From: Rhizobium lusitanum
Lineage (GTDB): Bacteria > Pseudomonadota > Alphaproteobacteria > Rhizobiales > Rhizobiaceae
Assembly (NCBI RefSeq): GCF_014189535.1
Contig: NZ_CP050307.1
Location: 1,054,001-1,118,000, forward strand
DNA: 64,000 nucleotides
Direction of reading: 5' to 3'
In this document: piece after piece, positions 16,555 to 25,795 of the stretch
Numbering within the stretch: the stretch's first letter is position 1
Layout: each line of letters opens with the position of its first letter
Notes under the pieces: generated by a model
Databases searched by the model: none
Told to the model about the DNA's origin: nothing
The model's input: the letters and a program-made list of their open reading frames with translations, nothing else
Translations under genes and position numbers: made by a program

Positions 16555-17961
16555 TCATTGAAGCGACTTCAGCAATGACTTGACCTGCTCTCTCCAAGCT
16601 CTGTTTGCTTGAAGCTCGCTGGGGAAAAGTCCCGGCATAGCGAAGAAGGACACGGTTTCGTCGCCTGCCGCCATTTCCTCGGCCACCGCTTTCAACAGTT
16701 CCTTGGCACGAGGATCGTCGACAGTCTCGGCCTGCTTTAGATAAGCGATCCAAACCGCTGTCGCGAAAGCGAATTCGGCGGCATCCTCCCCTCCAGAAAG
16801 AGCATCGACCGCAGGCTGAAAGAGGCGCTGCGGCAGTTTCTGCGATCCATCCATGGCGATCTGTTGTGTGCGATGAGCGATGGCCGGATTGGCAAACCGT
16901 TCCACCAGCTGATCCATATAATGAGCGAGATCGATGCCCGGCACCGGATCAAGCGTGCGAACCGCCGCCTGCATATGCCGCCGGACAAGGGCGACGTTCT
17001 CCGGCACCGCCATGACGTCGCGGACGAATTCAAGCTTCTGCAATTGCCCGAGATAGGCGATCAGCGAGTGCGAACCGTTCAGCAGCCGCAGCTTCATCTT
17101 CTCGTAGGGCTCGACATTCTCAACGAAGAGCGCGCCGCCCGCTTCCCACGCCGGACGCTCTCCAACGAAATCATCCTCGATCACCCATTGCGAGAAGGTC
17201 TCGGCTTCGATCGACAGCCTGTCTTCCACGCCCAGCAGTTTTTCGGCTCGAACGCGCGTCTCTGCCGTTGCAGCCGGGACAATGCGGTCCACCATGCTGC
17301 ACGGAAAGGACACGGTCTCGGATATCCATTCTGCCAGAGCGGGATCGCGCGCCGCCGCCATCTCGATCACGAGACGCCGGACGATGCGGCCATTGCTCGG
17401 CAGGTTGTCACAGCAAAGCACGGTGAAGGGCGGCAAGCCGGCAGCTCTCCGGCGGGCGAGCCCTTCCGTTAGATACCCAACCACGCTCACGGGACTGATC
17501 GGAGATTTCAGATCATGGGCGATGGCAGGATGGGCATGATCGAGTCCACCATTAACGGGGTCAATGCCATAGGCTTTCTCGCTGACGGTCAGCGTGACGA
17601 TATGGATCGCCGGATCGGCAAGCCGCGCGAGAACTGTCTTCCCATCCTCGTTGGCTGCAAGCGCCTCGACAATCGAACCGACGACCCGGACGCTGTCGCC
17701 AGAGCGATCACGTGCAACGACACTATAAAGGCAATTCTGGGCCCGCATATCCTGCGCAATCTCCATCGAGCGCAGACTGACACCGACAATACCCCAGCTT
17801 CCAAACGCGTGCGCCAGCGCCGCATCGGTATAAATGGCCTGGTGCGCGCGATGAAAAGCACCGAGGCCGATGTGAACAATCCCCGGCTTCAGCGCCTGCC
17901 TATCGTAGGAGGGAGATTCAATCAGATCATGCAGTTGTGTCCGGGCGCTCAAGCGTTCCAT
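16555..17961 (-). CDS. uxuB: Mannitol dehydrogenase family, probable D-mannonate oxidoreductase (fructuronate reductase)
   Basis: 468-aa NAD-dependent enzyme predicted to interconvert D-fructuronate and D-mannonate in hexuronate breakdown. The N-terminal Rossmann part has IVHIGLGAFHRAHQAIYTDA, and the C-terminal domain has the family's catalytic KLRLLNGSHS (Lys...Asn..His). CCDNLPSNG is also typical. Its ATG shares one base with the uxuA stop (TGATG), so the two are translationally coupled. Other members act on mannitol, altronate or arabinitol; the uxuA neighbour favours mannonate. Confidence 0.88.
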   Translation of the reverse strand: MERLSARTQLHDLIESPSYDRQALKPGIVHIGLGAFHRAHQAIYTDAALAHAFGSWGIVGVSLRSMEIAQDMRAQNCLYSVVARDRSGDSVRVVGSIVEALAANEDGKTVLARLADPAIHIVTLTVSEKAYGIDPVNGGLDHAHPAIAHDLKSPISPVSVVGYLTEGLARRRAAGLPPFTVLCCDNLPSNGRIVRRLVIEMAAARDPALAEWISETVSFPCSMVDRIVPAATAETRVRAEKLLGVEDRLSIEAETFSQWVIEDDFVGERPAWEAGGALFVENVEPYEKMKLRLLNGSHSLIAYLGQLQKLEFVRDVMAVPENVALVRRHMQAAVRTLDPVPGIDLAHYMDQLVERFANPAIAHRTQQIAMDGSQKLPQRLFQPAVDALSGGEDAAEFAFATAVWIAYLKQAETVDDPRAKELLKAVAEEMAAGDETVSFFAMPGLFPSELQANRAWREQVKSLLKSLQ

Positions 17962-19160
17962 CAGCGTACCAACCCATATTGGGGGTGAGACAGAGCCCGC
18001 TCGATGCCGCGCAACTCCGCGAGACCCTTCAACCGGCCGATAGCAGGGTAACCCGGCTGCGCGCCGCGTGCGACGTCGTCCAGAATTTCCTGTCCGTGGT
18101 CGGGCCGCATGAAGATCGTATGATCCGCACGCCCCTCGGCCTTGCGTCGCCGCTCTTCCGAAACGATCGCGGCGATCACCGCGACCATATCGGCGTTTCC
18201 TTCAAGATGCTCGTCTTCGAAGAAGGAGCCAGGCTGCGATGCCGTTTCGCGGCGAACATTGCGCAGATGGACGAAGTGAATGCGCGAGGCCAGCCGCGAG
18301 ATCATTGCCGGGAGATCATTGTCCCCGCGCGCACCGAGCGACCCCGTGCAGAAGGTGACGCCGTTGGCGGGGCTGTCGACCGCCTTCAATATGTGGGCGT
18401 AGTCCGCCTCGCTCGAGAGAATGCGCGGCAGGCCGAGAAGCGGCCACGGCGGATCGTCTCCATGAGCGCAAAGCCGCATGCCCAGCTTTTCGGCAACCGG
18501 CACCACCTCGGACAGGAAATCGACCAGATGGCCACGAAGGCGTTCGGCATCAATGGCGCCATAGCGCGCAAGCTCGGTGCGCAGTTCCGCCAGCGTGTAG
18601 GCTTCCGCCTGCCCGGGAAGGCCAGCGCCGATGCTGCGGGAAAGAACAAGACGCCGTTCCTCCGGCATCTCGGCAAAGCGCCGCGCGGCCGCCTCGACCA
18701 AGTCCGGAGAATAATCAGCTGCCGCATCCGGCCGCTGGAGAAGATGTAGATCGAAGGCGACGAAATCGACGAGATCGAAGCGCATGGCCTTGGCGCCGCT
18801 CGGCGTCGGCCAGTGCAGATCCGTACGTGTCCAGTCGAGGACGGGCATGAAATTGTAGCAGACCGTCGAGATCCCGGCTTCAGCCAGGCGGCGCAGCGTC
18901 TCCGCCCATGCCTTCACATGCGCCTTCCAGTCGCCGGACATGGTCTTGATGCTTTCGGAGATTGGGATGCTCTCGACCAGTTCCCATTCCAATCCGCCCT
19001 GGCGAACCTCTTCCTGGCGCTTACGAATTTCCTCTAGCGGCCAGGCAACACCGGTCGGGATATGATGGAGAGAGCTGACGATACCGTCAGCGCCGGCCTG
19101 AACCGCGTCCTTGACGCTGACCTTGTCGACCGGCCCAAACCATCTCCACGTATGTCTCAT
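17961..19160 (-). CDS. uxuA: D-mannonate dehydratase
   Basis: 399-aa enzyme that dehydrates D-mannonate to 2-keto-3-deoxygluconate. The ATG at 19160 is preceded by AAAGGAAAG; 28 upstream codons in the same frame are rejected. Family landmarks are MRHTWRWFGPVDKVSVKDAVQAGADGIV at the N-terminus (in part), VCYNFMPVLDWTRTDL, RLCAHGDDPPWPLLGLPRIL and MRPDHGQEILDD, which carry metal-binding His/Asp/Cys residues. Close in length to E. coli UxuA. First gene of the uxuAB pair and divergent from an FCD regulator. Confidence 0.93.
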   Translation of the reverse strand: MRHTWRWFGPVDKVSVKDAVQAGADGIVSSLHHIPTGVAWPLEEIRKRQEEVRQGGLEWELVESIPISESIKTMSGDWKAHVKAWAETLRRLAEAGISTVCYNFMPVLDWTRTDLHWPTPSGAKAMRFDLVDFVAFDLHLLQRPDAAADYSPDLVEAAARRFAEMPEERRLVLSRSIGAGLPGQAEAYTLAELRTELARYGAIDAERLRGHLVDFLSEVVPVAEKLGMRLCAHGDDPPWPLLGLPRILSSEADYAHILKAVDSPANGVTFCTGSLGARGDNDLPAMISRLASRIHFVHLRNVRRETASQPGSFFEDEHLEGNADMVAVIAAIVSEERRRKAEGRADHTIFMRPDHGQEILDDVARGAQPGYPAIGRLKGLAELRGIERALSHPQYGLVR

Positions 19161-19225
19161 CCTGACTTTCCTTTGAAAACCAACGCCACCAGATCCGGCG
19201 ATATTCGCTCTCGATTCAAATACAC

Positions 19226-19235
19226 TACCATGGTA
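19226..19235. promoter_or_regulatory. Palindrome between uxuA and divergent FCD regulator
   Basis: TACCATGGTA is a perfect 10-bp palindrome within the AT-rich 151-base divergent gap. Its position suits an operator repressing uxuAB and possibly the regulator itself. The match to a known FCD consensus was not tested. Confidence 0.4.
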
Positions 19236-19311
19236 ATATGTCAATTAAGCAGGGAGTGAGCGTATCCGTGCACATGTGATAGAAGCGCTCTGCCCGTATC
19301 GGAGAACAGCC

Positions 19312-20016
19312 TTGGCCCAGACCGAAAAACAATCGACAACCCTGCTTGCGATCGATCCGAAGCTGCCGATGGCACCGCAGATCTATGGCAGCATTCGCCA
19401 GTCGATCCTCGATCTCCGCCTAACGCCCAAGCAAGCCTTGAGTGAAAAGGAACTGGCCCTCATGCTCGGCGTCAGCCGCACGCCTGTTCGCGAAGCGCTG
19501 ATCAAACTTTCCGAGGACGGGCTGGTCGATATCTTCCCCCAACGCGGCACATTCGTCGCGCCGATCCGCGTTGCGGAAGTTCTGGAGGCGCAATTCATCC
19601 GCGAGGCGTTGGAGGTCTCCGTCGTCGGGCGCGTTGCCGAGATATCCGATCCCGCCATCATAGCCCGCCTGCAGGAGAGCCTGGCGCGGCAGAAGCGCGC
19701 TGTCGACAATGGTGACCTGGATGGATTCCTAGCGGAAGACGAGAATTTCCATTTCATCCTGTCCGCCTCCGTCAATCTGACGCGGGCCTGGAAGGTTATC
19801 CAGAACGTCAAAGGCCAGCTTGATCGCGTGCGCGTTCTGAGCCTGCCGGAGCCCGGTCACCTGGCCGAACTCTACGAGCAGCATCAGGCGATCGTCACCT
19901 CGATTAAATCCGGTAATGCGGCGGCGGCCAAGAAGCACATGACCAAGCATCTCCAACAGGTCTTCCGCACCATTGATAAGCTGCTGGCACGGAGGCCTGA
20001 GATCTTCTTCGATTGA
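19312..20016 (+). CDS. GntR-family FCD regulator of the uxu genes
   Basis: 234-aa regulator from a TTG start at 19312, chosen because GGAG lies nine bases upstream; a GTG at 19276 is the alternative. The winged helix reads LSEKELALMLGVSRTPVREA, followed by GTFVAPIRVAEVLEAQFIRE and an FCD sensor domain with ENFHFILSASVN. It is divergent from uxuA, the usual position for UxuR/ExuR-type repressors that sense hexuronates or fructuronate. It resembles the regulator at 11693-12370. Confidence 0.87.
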   Translation: MAQTEKQSTTLLAIDPKLPMAPQIYGSIRQSILDLRLTPKQALSEKELALMLGVSRTPVREALIKLSEDGLVDIFPQRGTFVAPIRVAEVLEAQFIREALEVSVVGRVAEISDPAIIARLQESLARQKRAVDNGDLDGFLAEDENFHFILSASVNLTRAWKVIQNVKGQLDRVRVLSLPEPGHLAELYEQHQAIVTSIKSGNAAAAKKHMTKHLQQVFRTIDKLLARRPEIFFD

Positions 20017-20241
20017 TCGGTAGTGCGACAAAAACGTCGCGGCGTTAGCTCGAAATCTGCTTGGTCGTGGCGGGATGATTGGCTATGGTTGCCGGACGGC
20101 CCTCACGCGGAGGCGTGATGCGCCGTATATCATTCGACGGCGGAGGCCGTCTCAAGCACAACATCGCTATAGATCAAGGAGCTCCGGCTCTGCCGACCGC
20201 TTTGCGGATCGGATGCGGGCGCTCCGTCAGAGGAGGCAGGA
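20017..20241. other. Intergenic region before aldo/keto reductase
   Basis: 225 bases without a convincing gene. A small perfect hairpin TCACGC-GGAG-GCGTGA lies at 20103-20118, and the last bases hold a strong AGGAGG ribosome binding site for the aldo/keto reductase. No promoter motif is clear. Confidence 0.5.
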
Positions 20242-21273
20242 ATGGATTATCGCAAGCTCGGCCCTAGCGGGGCTGTCGTCACGGCATATTGCCTTGGCAC
20301 CATGACCTTCGGTGCCGAGGCGGACGAAACCGCATCCCACAGATTGCTGGACGATTATTTCGCCTGGGGCGGCAATTTCATCGATACCGCCGACGTCTAC
20401 AGCGCCGGCAAGTCGGAGGAGATCATCGGACGTTGGCTGAAGGCCCGGCCCAACGAGGCACGGCAGGCTGTCATCGCCACCAAGGGGCGCTTTCCGATGG
20501 GCAACGGCCCGAACGATATCGGCCTGTCACGCCGGCATCTCAATCAGGCATTGAACGACTCGCTGCGCCGGCTCGACGTCGACCATATCGACCTCTACCA
20601 GATGCATGCCTGGGATGCGCTGACCCCGATCGAGGAGACATTGCGCTTTCTCGACGACGCCGTTTCCGCCGGCAAGATCGGCTATTACGGCTTCTCCAAC
20701 TATGTCGGCTGGCACATTGCCAAGGCCGTCGAAATCGCTAAGGCGCGCGGCTATACGCGGCCAGTTACGCTGCAGCCGCAATATAATCTGCTGGTCCGCG
20801 ACATCGAGCTTGAGATCGTCGCGGCCTGCCAGGATGCGGGCATGGGCTTGCTGCCATGGTCGCCGCTTGGCGGCGGCTGGCTAACCGGCAAATACAAGCG
20901 CGACAACACACCGACCGGCGCTACCCGTCTCGGCGAGAACCCCAATCGGGGCAGTGAGTCCTATACGGCGCGCAATGCTCAGGATCGGACCTGGGCGATC
21001 ATCACCACAGTCGAGGAGATCGCCAAGGCGCGGGACGTCAGCATGGCGCAGGTGGCGCTTGCCTGGACGGCGGCACGGCCGGCCGTGACCTCCGTGATCC
21101 TCGGCGCCCGCACACCGGAACAACTCGCCGACAATCTCGGCGCGGCGAAACTGGCGCTGTCGGAAGCTGAGATGGACAGGCTGAACGAGATCAGCGCACC
21201 GCAGCCGGCGGAATATCCCTACGGCACGGGCGGCACCAACCAGCGCCACCGCAAGATCGAAGGTGGCCGCTAA
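20242..21273 (+). CDS. Aldo/keto reductase
   Basis: 343-aa NADPH-dependent oxidoreductase of the AKR superfamily, in the general class of YajO/Tas-like proteins. Visible features are MDYRKLGPSGAVVTAYCLGT, NFIDTADVYSAGKSEEIIG with catalytic Asp and Tyr, the Lys in AVIATKGRF, and the His in HIDLYQMHAWD. The C-terminal ALAWTAARPAVTSVILGART is the cofactor-binding part. Strong AGGAGG upstream. A second AKR at 23740-24774 is related but not adjacent. The substrate cannot be predicted. Confidence 0.92.
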   Translation: MDYRKLGPSGAVVTAYCLGTMTFGAEADETASHRLLDDYFAWGGNFIDTADVYSAGKSEEIIGRWLKARPNEARQAVIATKGRFPMGNGPNDIGLSRRHLNQALNDSLRRLDVDHIDLYQMHAWDALTPIEETLRFLDDAVSAGKIGYYGFSNYVGWHIAKAVEIAKARGYTRPVTLQPQYNLLVRDIELEIVAACQDAGMGLLPWSPLGGGWLTGKYKRDNTPTGATRLGENPNRGSESYTARNAQDRTWAIITTVEEIAKARDVSMAQVALAWTAARPAVTSVILGARTPEQLADNLGAAKLALSEAEMDRLNEISAPQPAEYPYGTGGTNQRHRKIEGGR

Positions 21274-21423
21274 GATATGGCTTGTGGTTGAAGAATGGGG
21301 CGTTGCCGGCGAAGCTGTCGGCAGCGCCTCCTTGGCGTATCCATGATACTTGCCGAGCGGCTCGAAACATCATGGGCCGCTTTCGCCGATGTCGCGCGGA
21401 AGCTGCCGAGATTCCCTCCCCTA

Positions 21424-22686
21424 TTACTGAGCCCGCTTCTCCGCGTCACGCTGAAACACGGCAAAAATTGCTTTGCCGATGAGCGAAGTCTCCGCTTCGA
21501 TACACCGTTGGAGGACGAACGCTCTTGTCGCTTGAATTTGCTTGTCCAGCGGAGCGGCGGCGCTGGCAAATTCGGCAAGATGCGCTGCCAGGCGTGTCTC
21601 ACCACTTTCAGCAAGGGTCGCCGCCCGTTCGGCCAGTTTATCCGCTCCACCCGCGAGCATGGCCAATTCGGATGCGAGTTCGGCCGTTCTTGCCGGTTTC
21701 AGATGAGCCGGGTTGCCATCGAACCACCCCGCGTAAAGATGGTAGATGCCACGGACGAGAAATTCAGGGCCATCGTATTTGGGCACCAAATAGGGCTTCG
21801 CTAGATATTCTGCCGGCACTGAGACCGAATGCAGAACCTCGTCAAGCGTCGCGCCTCGGTTCATGAGGTCAAGGGTGCCTGTCGTGAGATGCTCAAGGGC
21901 TTCGGCGCCATCCCGCAATAGTTGAAGTGCTCTAGCCTCGCCAAAAATGACAGGTCCGTGGCCGGGGATAAGGATAGCCGGTTTCAATTGTTCCATTCGG
22001 CGCAACGCTGTCGCCCAGTCTGGCGCGTATCGCTGAACCTTGCGCGGGTTGCCGGCATTGGGGAAAACCCAGATCACGAAATCGCCGCTGGCGAGGACGC
22101 GCTTTTCTGGCAGCCATACGAAGGTAGCGTCGTCCGTCTCTCCGCGTCCGTGGCAGAGCTCAATCCGCTCTCCACCGATCGTCAGCGCGAGAGTATCATC
22201 GTAAACCAGATCAGGGCGTCGCTGACCGATGGGGTAGACGTAGCCCGGCATATCGAACTGCTGACCCTGGACGATACTGCTGAAGCCATGTGATGCTTCG
22301 TAGCGCTCCAGCCGGCGCAGCACGTTTCGGTGAGCAATCACTCGAGGTCGGGGAGCACCTCTTCTATCAGCTTCCTCATCGATCACCTTGATGCCACTGG
22401 TGTGGTCGATATGTCCATGCGTGTAGATCACAGTATGGATCGGGCTGTTGTCCCAGCTCCGGATCACGGCGAGCGTCCGTTCGGCAGATTCGGGCTTTGC
22501 CGTGTCTATTAAGACGAGCCCTTCGGCGGTACGGATCGCGGTGACGCTCCCACAAAAATATGTCGTGTGAACGGTGATGATGTTGTCGGCAACGGTGGTA
22601 ATCGCGCCCCCAGACACGGCCTCTGTCCACTCTTCCATTTTGGCGGTGCCGTTCCAAAGCCGTTCGAACAACGCTTCCTGTGTCAT
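21424..22686 (-). CDS. Metallo-beta-lactamase-fold hydrolase with alkyl-sulfatase-like C-terminal region
   Basis: About 420-aa predicted metallohydrolase, starting at the ATG at 22686 (GGAGGAT upstream) rather than five codons earlier. The zinc motif THGHIDHTSG gives HxHxDH; further ligands lie in CHGRGETDDAT, ASGDFVIW and ILIPGHGPVIFG. The C-terminal third (GIYHLYAGWFDGNPAHLKP, then an Ala-rich helical segment) is like the dimerisation region of SdsA/BDS1 alkyl sulfatases. A role in sulfate ester cleavage is possible; lactonase or other hydrolase roles are equally open. Confidence 0.8.
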   Translation of the reverse strand: MTQEALFERLWNGTAKMEEWTEAVSGGAITTVADNIITVHTTYFCGSVTAIRTAEGLVLIDTAKPESAERTLAVIRSWDNSPIHTVIYTHGHIDHTSGIKVIDEEADRRGAPRPRVIAHRNVLRRLERYEASHGFSSIVQGQQFDMPGYVYPIGQRRPDLVYDDTLALTIGGERIELCHGRGETDDATFVWLPEKRVLASGDFVIWVFPNAGNPRKVQRYAPDWATALRRMEQLKPAILIPGHGPVIFGEARALQLLRDGAEALEHLTTGTLDLMNRGATLDEVLHSVSVPAEYLAKPYLVPKYDGPEFLVRGIYHLYAGWFDGNPAHLKPARTAELASELAMLAGGADKLAERAATLAESGETRLAAHLAEFASAAAPLDKQIQATRAFVLQRCIEAETSLIGKAIFAVFQRDAEKRAQ

Positions 22687-22940
22687 TGGGCCATCCTCCA
22701 TCGCAGATGTTCACTCTATGTTCATTGCCGAAAAAGCCGGGGAATGCAACTGTCAAGGTTCCGGTAAACACTTCCCGGATAGTCGATAAGTGTCGCCTTC
22801 GTGGTGACCGTTCACCCGATAGTATCGATAAACCCACGATAGTTCTTGCACCCTCATCCGCGCAGGCGCTATCCATAATGACGGGAGAGGCCAACGAATA
22901 CGGGGTCGCCAGCATTGCGGCTTGAAGGTGAGATCAGAGA

Positions 22941-23711
22941 ATGACGAGACCCGTGATCGGCGTCATCGGGAACGCCCGCCTTGTGGAGAGCCGCTTCGCC
23001 GCCCAGCTTGTTGGAGACAACAATTTGCGGGCCATAACCGAAGTTGCCGGTGCCCTGCCGTTGATGTTTGCCGGCAGTCCGAGCCTCACCGACATTCCGG
23101 ATCTGTTGGATACGGTCAACGGCGTGCTGCTGACGGGCGCCAGGGCCAATGTTCATCCTAGCCACTTCAACACCGAGCCCCATCCCAAGCATGAGCCGTA
23201 TGACGAGGATCGCGATGCCGTGGCGATGCCGCTGATCAGGGCCTGCGTCGAGCGCGGCTTGCCCGTCTTCGGCATATGCCGCGGCTTTCAGGAGATGAAT
23301 GTGGCGGCCGGCGGCTCGCTGCACCCAGAAATTCGCGAATTGCCCGGACGCATGAACCACCGGATGCCACGTTTGGAGAATGGAGAAATCCATCCTGATC
23401 TGGAGGTGGTTTTTGCCGATCGCCACGATGTTCGGCTTGTGCCGGGCGGAACCTTCGCACGCATCTTCGGCCGGGATGTGATCCGCGTGAACTCGCTGCA
23501 TGGACAAGGTGTCCTCGAGCTTGGCGAACAGGTAGTAGCGGAGGGGATTGCCGAGGATGGCACAATCGAGGCGATCCGCTTCAAGGACGCTCGGGAATTT
23601 GCACTCGGCGTGCAATGGCACGCCGAGCATGATCCGCAAACCAATCCCGTGAACCGCGCCCTATTCCAGGCGTTCGGGGACGCGGTGAGACGGCACAAGA
23701 ACAGCCGTTAG
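22941..23711 (+). CDS. Class I glutamine amidotransferase-like, gamma-glutamyl-GABA hydrolase family
   Basis: 256-aa member of the PuuD/peptidase C26 group, which hydrolyses gamma-glutamyl amides such as gamma-glutamyl-GABA from putrescine breakdown. The nucleophile elbow is PVFGICRGFQEMN (Cys near residue 114), and the catalytic His is in LGVQWHAEHDPQ. Divergent from the metallohydrolase, with a reasonable AAGGTGAG ribosome binding site. No other puu genes are nearby, so the true substrate is uncertain. Confidence 0.85.
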   Translation: MTRPVIGVIGNARLVESRFAAQLVGDNNLRAITEVAGALPLMFAGSPSLTDIPDLLDTVNGVLLTGARANVHPSHFNTEPHPKHEPYDEDRDAVAMPLIRACVERGLPVFGICRGFQEMNVAAGGSLHPEIRELPGRMNHRMPRLENGEIHPDLEVVFADRHDVRLVPGGTFARIFGRDVIRVNSLHGQGVLELGEQVVAEGIAEDGTIEAIRFKDAREFALGVQWHAEHDPQTNPVNRALFQAFGDAVRRHKNSR

Positions 23712-23739
23712 CTAGCCTCGTGAAATCAGATCATATAAG

Positions 23740-24774
23740 TCAGGTAAGCGGCGGATTTAACTTAGCAAATCCTTCCTGATTCCTATAAGGGAAATATGGA
23801 TAGGGCGACAGCGCCGCGCTCACTTTATCGAGCTTGCCAACCTGCTCTTTCGACAACGACCAGCCGACGGCTCCGAGGTTCTGCCGAAGCTGCTCCTCGT
23901 TCCGCGCGCCGATGATGACGCTTGAAACGGTCGGGCGACCTATGAGCCAATTGATGGCGATCTGCGGCACGGTTTTGCCGGTCTCGGCTGCGATTTCGTG
24001 AAGCACCTCGACAATATCGAAGAGCTTTTCATCATCCACCGGCGGGCCAAAGCTAGCCGTTTCGTGCAGCCGGCTTTTCTCCGGAAGAGGTTGGCCACGG
24101 CGGATTTTGCCGGTCAACCGCCCCCAGGCAAGCGGGCTCCAGACGAGCGCACCGACATTCTGATCGGCGGCAAGCGGCATCAACTCCCATTCATAGTCGC
24201 GGCCCGCAAGCGAGTAGTAGACTTGGTGGGCGACATAGCGGGGATAGGCATGTTTCTCCGAGACGGCCAGCGACTTCATCAGTTCCCAGCCGGCGAAATT
24301 GGAAGCGCCGACATAGCGGAGCTTGCCCGCTTTCACGAGACCATCGAGTGTGGAAAGCACCTCCTCTATCGGCGTTGAGGCATCAAAAGCATGCAATTGC
24401 AGCAGATCGATATATTCGGTTCCGAGACGGCGCAGGGCGTCGTCCACGGATCTGATCAGCCGGGAGCGCGACGTGCCCCAATCGGCTGGCCCGTCGCCGG
24501 TCGGAAGCGCTGTCTTGGTCGAGATCAGAACGGCATCGCGACGGCCCCGGATCGCCTGACCCAGCACGTCCTCCGATGCGCCGGCGGAATAGACATCCGC
24601 CGTATCGAAGAGATTGACGCCCGCCTCCAGGCAGATATCGACAAGACGGCGTGCTTCTACCGCATCAGTCGTCCCCCAGGCACCAAACAGCGGACCGCTG
24701 CCACCGAAGGTGCCGGCTCCAAAGCTCAAGACCGGCACCCGAAGGCCGGATGCGCCGAGATTTCTATATTCCAT
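23740..24774 (-). CDS. Aldo/keto reductase
   Basis: 344-aa AKR from the ATG at 24774, which has AGGAGACAG upstream; the upstream 25 codons of open frame are rejected. Motifs are MEYRNLGASGLRVPVLSFGA, NLFDTADVYSAGASEDVLG, VLISTKTALP and YIDLLQLHAFDAS, with the cofactor segment NWLIGRPTVSSVIIGARNEE. It is divergent from a LysR regulator that may control it. Substrate unknown. Confidence 0.92.
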   Translation of the reverse strand: MEYRNLGASGLRVPVLSFGAGTFGGSGPLFGAWGTTDAVEARRLVDICLEAGVNLFDTADVYSAGASEDVLGQAIRGRRDAVLISTKTALPTGDGPADWGTSRSRLIRSVDDALRRLGTEYIDLLQLHAFDASTPIEEVLSTLDGLVKAGKLRYVGASNFAGWELMKSLAVSEKHAYPRYVAHQVYYSLAGRDYEWELMPLAADQNVGALVWSPLAWGRLTGKIRRGQPLPEKSRLHETASFGPPVDDEKLFDIVEVLHEIAAETGKTVPQIAINWLIGRPTVSSVIIGARNEEQLRQNLGAVGWSLSKEQVGKLDKVSAALSPYPYFPYRNQEGFAKLNPPLT

Positions 24775-24867
24775 GGCTCTGTCTCCTGTTGTTCCAACTG
24801 AGATAGACGCTCCACCCAACGTGATATAGATTGCCCATAAGAAACTCATTTATGATTTGAATTCATC

Positions 24868-25770
24868 ATGAGCCGTCAGGACATTAATCGCTCCGGCGAG
24901 ATGGAAGTCTTCGTGCGCGCCATCGAGCTCGGTGGTTTCACCGCCGCAGCGGCGGCCTGCCGCATGACACCCTCCGCCGTCAGCAAATTGGTCGCCCGTC
25001 TTGAAGCGCGGCTTGGCGCGCGGCTGATTAATCGCTCGACACGAAAGCTGCAACTGACACCGGAGGGATGCGCCTTTTATGAGCGCAGCATAGCGATCCT
25101 TGCCGACATCGCCGAGGCCGAGCGTTATGCCTCGGCGGGCGAACAGGCTGCCGGACCCATCCACATCAATACCAGCGGCTCCTTCGGCAACCATGTGCTG
25201 GCGCCGCTCATTCCGTCTTTCATGGCGCTATACCCTGCCGTCTCGCTCGAGATTGTTCATACCGACAGGGTCGTGGACTTAATGGAGGAACGTGCCGACG
25301 TTGCGATCCGCACCGGTCCGCTCAAGAACTCCAGCCTGACCGCCCGCAAACTCGGCACGACCCGCAAGATCATCGTCGCCTCGTCGGACTACCTCCGGCG
25401 TCATGGAACGCCCAAATCAATCGACGAACTCCAGAAGCACTGCCGCATCGGCTTTGCCTATGCGCGCGCCATGGAGGGTTGGCCTATGCAAAACGCCGGC
25501 AAGACAATAACGGTTCCCGTTACGCCGGGCCTGCAGGTCGGCGATGGCGAAGCCATGCGCCATCTGGCGCTCGCGGGCGCCTGCCTGGCGCGGCTTCCCG
25601 TTTTCACGGTCAAAGCCGATATCGAGGCCGGCCGGCTGGCACCGGTGCTTGAAAACATCAACCCCGGCGATGGCGAGGAATTCTATGCCGTCCATATCGG
25701 CCAGGGCGGCCCGCTTCCGGCGCGCGTGCGGGCGGTTCTGGATTTCCTGCACGACAATGTCAGGCTGTGA
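24868..25770 (+). CDS. LysR-family transcriptional regulator
   Basis: 300-aa LysR regulator with N-terminal winged helix (FTAAAAACRMTPSAVSKLVA, residues about 22-41) and an effector-binding domain (GPIHINTSGSFGNHVLAPLI onward). It is divergent from the aldo/keto reductase at 23740 with a 93-base gap, a typical LysR-target arrangement. It is convergent with the peroxiredoxin gene. Of the CrgA-like subgroup by its N-terminal phrase. The effector is unknown. Confidence 0.92.
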   Translation: MSRQDINRSGEMEVFVRAIELGGFTAAAAACRMTPSAVSKLVARLEARLGARLINRSTRKLQLTPEGCAFYERSIAILADIAEAERYASAGEQAAGPIHINTSGSFGNHVLAPLIPSFMALYPAVSLEIVHTDRVVDLMEERADVAIRTGPLKNSSLTARKLGTTRKIIVASSDYLRRHGTPKSIDELQKHCRIGFAYARAMEGWPMQNAGKTITVPVTPGLQVGDGEAMRHLALAGACLARLPVFTVKADIEAGRLAPVLENINPGDGEEFYAVHIGQGGPLPARVRAVLDFLHDNVRL

Positions 25771-25795
25771 AGAGCCTGCTTGGCTTACGGCGCAT

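Noticed and set aside
20103..20118. Hairpin TCACGC/GCGTGA as a possible terminator of the uxu regulator gene
   Set aside because: Six-base stem, no T-run, and about 90 bases after the stop; too weak to call.
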